DNA of 10,405 bases from an uncultured Flammeovirgaceae bacterium (GTDB taxonomy: Bacteria; Bacteroidota; Bacteroidia; Cytophagales; Cyclobacteriaceae), in assembly GCA_946480685.1 (NCBI GenBank), contig CAMLLI010000070.1:1-10405 (forward strand), in the 5' to 3' direction. The notes beneath the pieces are model-generated. The model made no database searches and was not told where the DNA came from. It saw only the letters and a program-made list of their open reading frames with translations. Below, in pieces: positions 7,144-10,405 of the stretch. A program made the translations under genes and the position numbers. The first letter of the stretch is position 1, and each line of letters opens with the position of its first letter.

Positions 7144-7347
7144 CTGTTGTATATATCTATAGTATGTTCTCGTTGTTGGCGTTCTATACCCCATATTGTT
7201 CCGTAACTAATTATATATCTAACGAGACAGGTATATATCTGTGTTAAGATATATCGCTTTAAAATAAAATACTGGGCGAATAATTAAATTGTTCTACTGG
7301 TCGTTTTAGTTTCGATTAGTCCTATATTTCGAATTGTAAATCCCCTT
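7144..7347. other. AT-rich non-coding stretch upstream of the lipoprotein gene
   Basis: No gene was recognised. The 9-mer TATATATCT occurs three times (7150-7158, 7212-7220, 7232-7240). The last copy pairs with AGATATAT at 7247-7254 to form an 8-bp hairpin with a 6-base loop. TATATTTC at 7323-7330 is one base off the -7 consensus and could serve the lipoprotein gene, but no -33 TTG lies at the right distance. Confidence 0.4.
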
Positions 7348-8322
7348 ATGAAAATTACACGATATTCATTTGTTGTCGCTATGGTGGTGGCTTCTGCATG
7401 TTCATCGGATGATGATGACTCTGCACCGGCTGCAGTTGACTATAAAGAAGAGATGCGCAAGCTGGTAATTAACATCAGCGCCAAAGCTAAAAGTACTTCG
7501 GCTGGTTTCGCGATCATCCCACAGAATGGAATTGAACTCGTTACACAAAATGGTGAAGAGGATGGCGCCCTTCACACGGCCTATCTCGATGCAATTGACG
7601 CTCACGGTCAGGAAGACTTCCTATACGGCTACGACCAGGATGATGTAGCGACTCCTTCCAGTGCTACAAGTTACCTGAAAGCTTTTCTCGACCGGTCACA
7701 CAACAACGGAAACACGATTCTCATTACAGACTATTGTTCTACCGACAGCAAGAAGTCTGCTTCGTATACTACCAACAATAGTTATGGATACATATCGTAT
7801 GCGGCTGAACATCGTGAGCTCGATATTATTCCGGCAAGCGAACCATATCTGGCTCATAACGGTAATGTCAGTTCGTTAGCCGATGCCAAAAACTTTCTCT
7901 ACTTGCTCAACCCGGATAACTATACTTCGCGCGCTGACTTTTTACAGGCGTTGAAAAACACGCGATACGATGTCCTGATCATTGACTTGTTCTTTCACGA
8001 TGGCACTTCCTTTACTGCTGACGAAATCACTCAATTGAAAACGAAGAACGGTGGCGGCACACGAAAAGTAGTTGCGTATATGTCGATTGGCGAAGCAGAA
8101 GACTATCGCTACTATTGGCAAAGTGCCTGGAGCAACACCAAGCCCTCTTGGATGGACGCAGAGAATCCCGACTGGCCCGGAAACTATAAAGTAAAATATT
8201 GGGAAGCAGACTGGCAGAACATCATATATAAGAACAGCGACTCTTATCTGAACAAAATCCTCACTGCCGGATTCGATGGTGTATACCTCGACATTATTGA
8301 TGCGTTTGAGTATTACGAATAA
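7348..8322 (+). CDS. Surface lipoprotein, TM1410/MJ1477-type (GH114-like) putative glycoside hydrolase, apparently circularly permuted
   Basis: The 324-residue protein starts with a lipoprotein signal (lipobox ASAC, Cys18) followed by SSDDDD (19-24), the kind of acidic tag that sends Bacteroidota lipoproteins to the cell surface. The body matches the TM1410/MJ1477 TIM-barrel family, related to GH114 endo-alpha-1,4-polygalactosaminidase. Matching motifs are FAIIPQNGIEL (54-64), ILITDYC (124-130), NFLYLLNP (182-189), VLIIDLFFHDG (209-219), AYMSIGEAEDYRYYW (243-257), ENPDWPGNYKVKYW (272-285) and GVYLDIIDAFEYYE (311-324). Asp213, Glu249, Glu251, Asp315 and Asp318 are candidate active-site acids. 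In the family as I know it, the IIDLFF-to-DAFEYYE half comes first; here it comes last, after the PQNG half. Sugar-chain hydrolysis, perhaps of a galactosamine-containing polymer, is inferred, not shown. No partner gene adjoins it. Confidence 0.85.
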   Translation: MKITRYSFVVAMVVASACSSDDDDSAPAAVDYKEEMRKLVINISAKAKSTSAGFAIIPQNGIELVTQNGEEDGALHTAYLDAIDAHGQEDFLYGYDQDDVATPSSATSYLKAFLDRSHNNGNTILITDYCSTDSKKSASYTTNNSYGYISYAAEHRELDIIPASEPYLAHNGNVSSLADAKNFLYLLNPDNYTSRADFLQALKNTRYDVLIIDLFFHDGTSFTADEITQLKTKNGGGTRKVVAYMSIGEAEDYRYYWQSAWSNTKPSWMDAENPDWPGNYKVKYWEADWQNIIYKNSDSYLNKILTAGFDGVYLDIIDAFEYYE

Positions 8323-8404
8323 CGATTACCCCCTCAAAGTCAGGACAAAAGCATCGCGTCACGTCTTTGTGCTTCAACAAGGTAAAATAAACATCGTCAT
8401 TAAC
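8323..8404. other. Short convergent intergenic gap
   Basis: These 82 bases separate two convergent genes. Only a weak pairing (AAGCA near 8349 with TGCTT near 8370) is visible, with no T-run, so no terminator is called. Confidence 0.4.
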
Positions 8405-10135
8405 TCAACTCCCAAATATAAAATTATACCCCACCGTAACCGTAACATCGTTCGTATTTGCTTCGCTGGTGCTTCGCCATTGATTAAGTACGTTCAGGTT
8501 AAAAGTATGCTTACGTTGTACTTTATATACCGCGTGGCATCGCACATTGAAGACATGATTGTCCCATTCGGTTGCTGTGCGGCTGGCGTTATAGGACAGA
8601 TTAGCTCCGGTGGTAATTCGCTTTTGAAATATACTGGCGCTTATACTGGCGATGGGTCCTAACGTAATAAAGTCATCGCGACCGATTGTATTATAGGACA
8701 CGTTAAATCCGGCTGAGAAATTTCGTCCTGCCGTCATCCGCGATAAAGTATATAAGACCGATGCATTGTAGAATTGAGACAGGTTCCCGTTTCGTACGAC
8801 ACCACCCTGCTCATCCGCTGTCTCCTGGAAACCGAGATCAACACTGATGCCTTTCATCTCGTCATCCGTCTGAGAAAACATATAGCTTGCTGATGCCGTT
8901 GCGTTCTGCGACACTTGCGTATAATCCAGCGTATCGAGATTCCGGAAATTGTCCAATCGGTTTATATTCAGAAACTGCGGACGGATACGCATAAAGGTCT
9001 GAAAGTTTGAATAGGTGAATGCAGACGTGAGTTTATCAGAAGGAGTATACGATACATTTACGGATCCTATAAATCGGGTTGATGACCCCGACTTTGCATT
9101 ATCAAGATTGTCGCGCTGAAAACCCATGTTCATCGCGAGTTGAACCTTACTCTTGAACAGTGGTTGCGCTGCATTTACCGTTATATTTTCCAAATCGTTA
9201 TTGAGGTAATAAGCTCCGAGCGTTCTGTAACCGGGATCAATGCGCTCGTAGCCAACACCGAGTATTGTGCTGGTAAATGTATACTGCAGTGATGATTTGA
9301 TGGCGTGAAAATAACCGGTTGATTCCTTATTATTGAGCATGCGTCCGAAGAGGTTATTGCTCTCGGCATGCTCTGCACGCACATCTTCCGTTACGGCACT
9401 GGCAGCATACTCTACCGCTATATCCATGTGCTGCCATAGGCGTGTGCCGGCATTTACACTAAGTACCGTGTTGGCGATCGGGTATATCTGCAAACTATCA
9501 GGCTTGTTCTGAATCGAGTTCACATCATCCCACGCGTGAAATGCAATCATGCCCAGGCGATAATTATTCTTTTGATATTCGATCTTGCTCCCCCACCCCA
9601 TGCGCTCATACGCAGCAGGCGTTATGCGATTGGCAGTGTCATATTCAACAGCCTTTTGCAAGCGTCCATATATACCACTTACTTTTAGTCCGCTATCCTT
9701 CGGCTCAACATCAACACCGGCTCCGGTAAACAAATAACCATTCAGCGTATAGGGAGAATACGTTGCTGCTATATTTCCGATATGGGATGTTACCGATTTA
9801 TAGGACGGATGTATACTGAAACGATTCGGTGGCACCGGGTAAGAATAATTGCTGCCAAAACTTGTGAGCGTAAATGAAAACGGCAGGTTCACCAATCCAT
9901 AGAGATTCAGGTTCATACTACCGTTCACAAAATATGAAAAGGGATCGCGACCGTATCCTCCATTTCCGTTATAATATATACCATTGGCGGACAAAGCACC
10001 ATTGAGTTTGAACGGCTTGCCTTTGCCAAACTGATCACGCAGGTTGTCGAGCCGAATGGACTGCCCATACGACATTGATCCTATTGTGAGTATAAAAAGA
10101 ACTAACAGGCAACGGTACATGTAGAGAGGATTCAT
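8405..10135 (-). CDS. Outer-membrane beta-barrel protein of unknown function
   Basis: The 576-residue protein has a signal peptide (hydrophobic core about 9-20, cleavage near SYG-Q at 22-25). After it come many alternating amphipathic strands rich in Tyr, Asn, Ser and Thr, ending in VTVTVGYNFIFGS with an aromatic residue near the C-terminus, as in outer-membrane barrels. No plug domain, TonB box or carboxypeptidase-regulatory domain is visible, so it is not a TonB-dependent receptor. Notable segments are the Gly/Tyr/Asn-rich ANGIYYNGNGGYGRDPFSYF (50-69) and LPFSFTLTSFGSNYSYPVPP. The start at 10135 is supported by an ATGA overlap with the upstream gene's stop. The pair may form a surface complex of an exported protein and a barrel. 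I do not recognise a named family; a transport, anchoring or secretion role is possible. Confidence 0.8.
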   Translation of the reverse strand: MNPLYMYRCLLVLFILTIGSMSYGQSIRLDNLRDQFGKGKPFKLNGALSANGIYYNGNGGYGRDPFSYFVNGSMNLNLYGLVNLPFSFTLTSFGSNYSYPVPPNRFSIHPSYKSVTSHIGNIAATYSPYTLNGYLFTGAGVDVEPKDSGLKVSGIYGRLQKAVEYDTANRITPAAYERMGWGSKIEYQKNNYRLGMIAFHAWDDVNSIQNKPDSLQIYPIANTVLSVNAGTRLWQHMDIAVEYAASAVTEDVRAEHAESNNLFGRMLNNKESTGYFHAIKSSLQYTFTSTILGVGYERIDPGYRTLGAYYLNNDLENITVNAAQPLFKSKVQLAMNMGFQRDNLDNAKSGSSTRFIGSVNVSYTPSDKLTSAFTYSNFQTFMRIRPQFLNINRLDNFRNLDTLDYTQVSQNATASASYMFSQTDDEMKGISVDLGFQETADEQGGVVRNGNLSQFYNASVLYTLSRMTAGRNFSAGFNVSYNTIGRDDFITLGPIASISASIFQKRITTGANLSYNASRTATEWDNHVFNVRCHAVYKVQRKHTFNLNVLNQWRSTSEANTNDVTVTVGYNFIFGS

Positions 10136-10405
10136 TTTTTCTGAACTTTAATATCCACCAGTATATAGGACTGCAAGCCATCGCGATGATAGGACTTGAT
10201 CTTGATTGCACCTTTCCGATTGTCCTGGGTCTTGAACAGAACAATGCGCGGCACCGTTACATCGTCAAAAGGCTGCAATCCTTTGGCAGTTGAGGTTATG
10301 TTCATCGACTGCAAAGGTGCATCGGTCGTCATCTGATTGAAATCACTTTCCGACAATGTAATTCCACAAGCACACTTATCGAGAGAGTTGATGAAGTGTG
10401 TTACC
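10132..10405 (-). CDS. Unrecognised protein, C-terminal part only (N-terminus off window)
   Basis: The frame is open from the right window edge to the TGA at 10132-10134, so at least 90 residues are visible and the start lies outside. A TTG at 10356 and an ATG at 10332 are in frame but are probably internal codons, because the frame continues past both of them. The visible part has a Cys-Ala-Cys near its beginning (DKCACG). It ends in a beta-rich tail with VPRIVLFKTQDNRKGAIKIK and YILVDIKVQKK, which looks like the end of an extracytoplasmic beta-sandwich domain. Its stop overlaps the start of the barrel gene by 4 bases (ATGA), so the two are very likely translated together and may act together. 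No function can be named. Confidence 0.7.
   Translation of the reverse strand, partial: VTHFINSLDKCACGITLSESDFNQMTTDAPLQSMNITSTAKGLQPFDDVTVPRIVLFKTQDNRKGAIKIKSYHRDGLQSYILVDIKVQKK

Noticed and set aside
8276..8662. 128-codon plus-strand frame across the end of the lipoprotein gene and the barrel gene
   Set aside because: It overlaps two real genes in other frames or strands and shows no protein-like features.

Overview
The window looks like a chromosomal segment from a Bacteroidota bacterium, most likely of the Cytophagales/Chitinophagales type. The reasons are promoters of the TTG-N(19-21)-TAnnTTTG type, the scarcity of Shine-Dalgarno sequences, a lipoprotein with a Cys-Ser-Ser-Asp-Asp-Asp-Asp surface-export signal, and the protein families present. 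No RNA gene, insertion sequence, phage gene or CRISPR array was seen.

Positions 1-5190 (minus strand) hold a compact heme-acquisition operon. In transcription order it encodes a periplasmic heme-binding protein (HmuT), FecCD-type permease (HmuU), ATPase (HmuV), HemS/ChuS-type cytoplasmic heme-handling protein (HmuS), and an outer-membrane TonB-dependent receptor (HmuR-like) that runs off the left edge. Together they would bring heme across both membranes and release or traffic its iron. Positions 5472-6122 (minus) encode a NarL/FixJ-type response regulator with no kinase in view. Both the regulator and hmuT are preceded by the same 31-bp promoter/operator block (28 of 31 bases identical), a near-palindrome overlapping the -7 box. 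This points to joint control by an iron- or metal-sensing repressor.

Positions 6404-6961 (plus) encode a ferritin with a complete ferroxidase centre, divergent from the regulator and followed by a clear intrinsic terminator. Uptake, release and storage of heme iron therefore sit side by side. A 386-bp non-coding stretch with degenerate 7-bp tandem repeats follows.

Positions 7348-8322 (plus) encode a predicted surface-exposed lipoprotein of the TM1410/MJ1477 (GH114-like) TIM-barrel family. Its two halves appear in swapped order compared with the family as remembered, which suggests a circular permutation; this is the most striking observation in the window. Convergent to it, 8405-10405 (minus) holds the end of an unrecognised beta-rich protein and, overlapping it by 4 bases, a 576-residue outer-membrane beta-barrel protein of unknown function.
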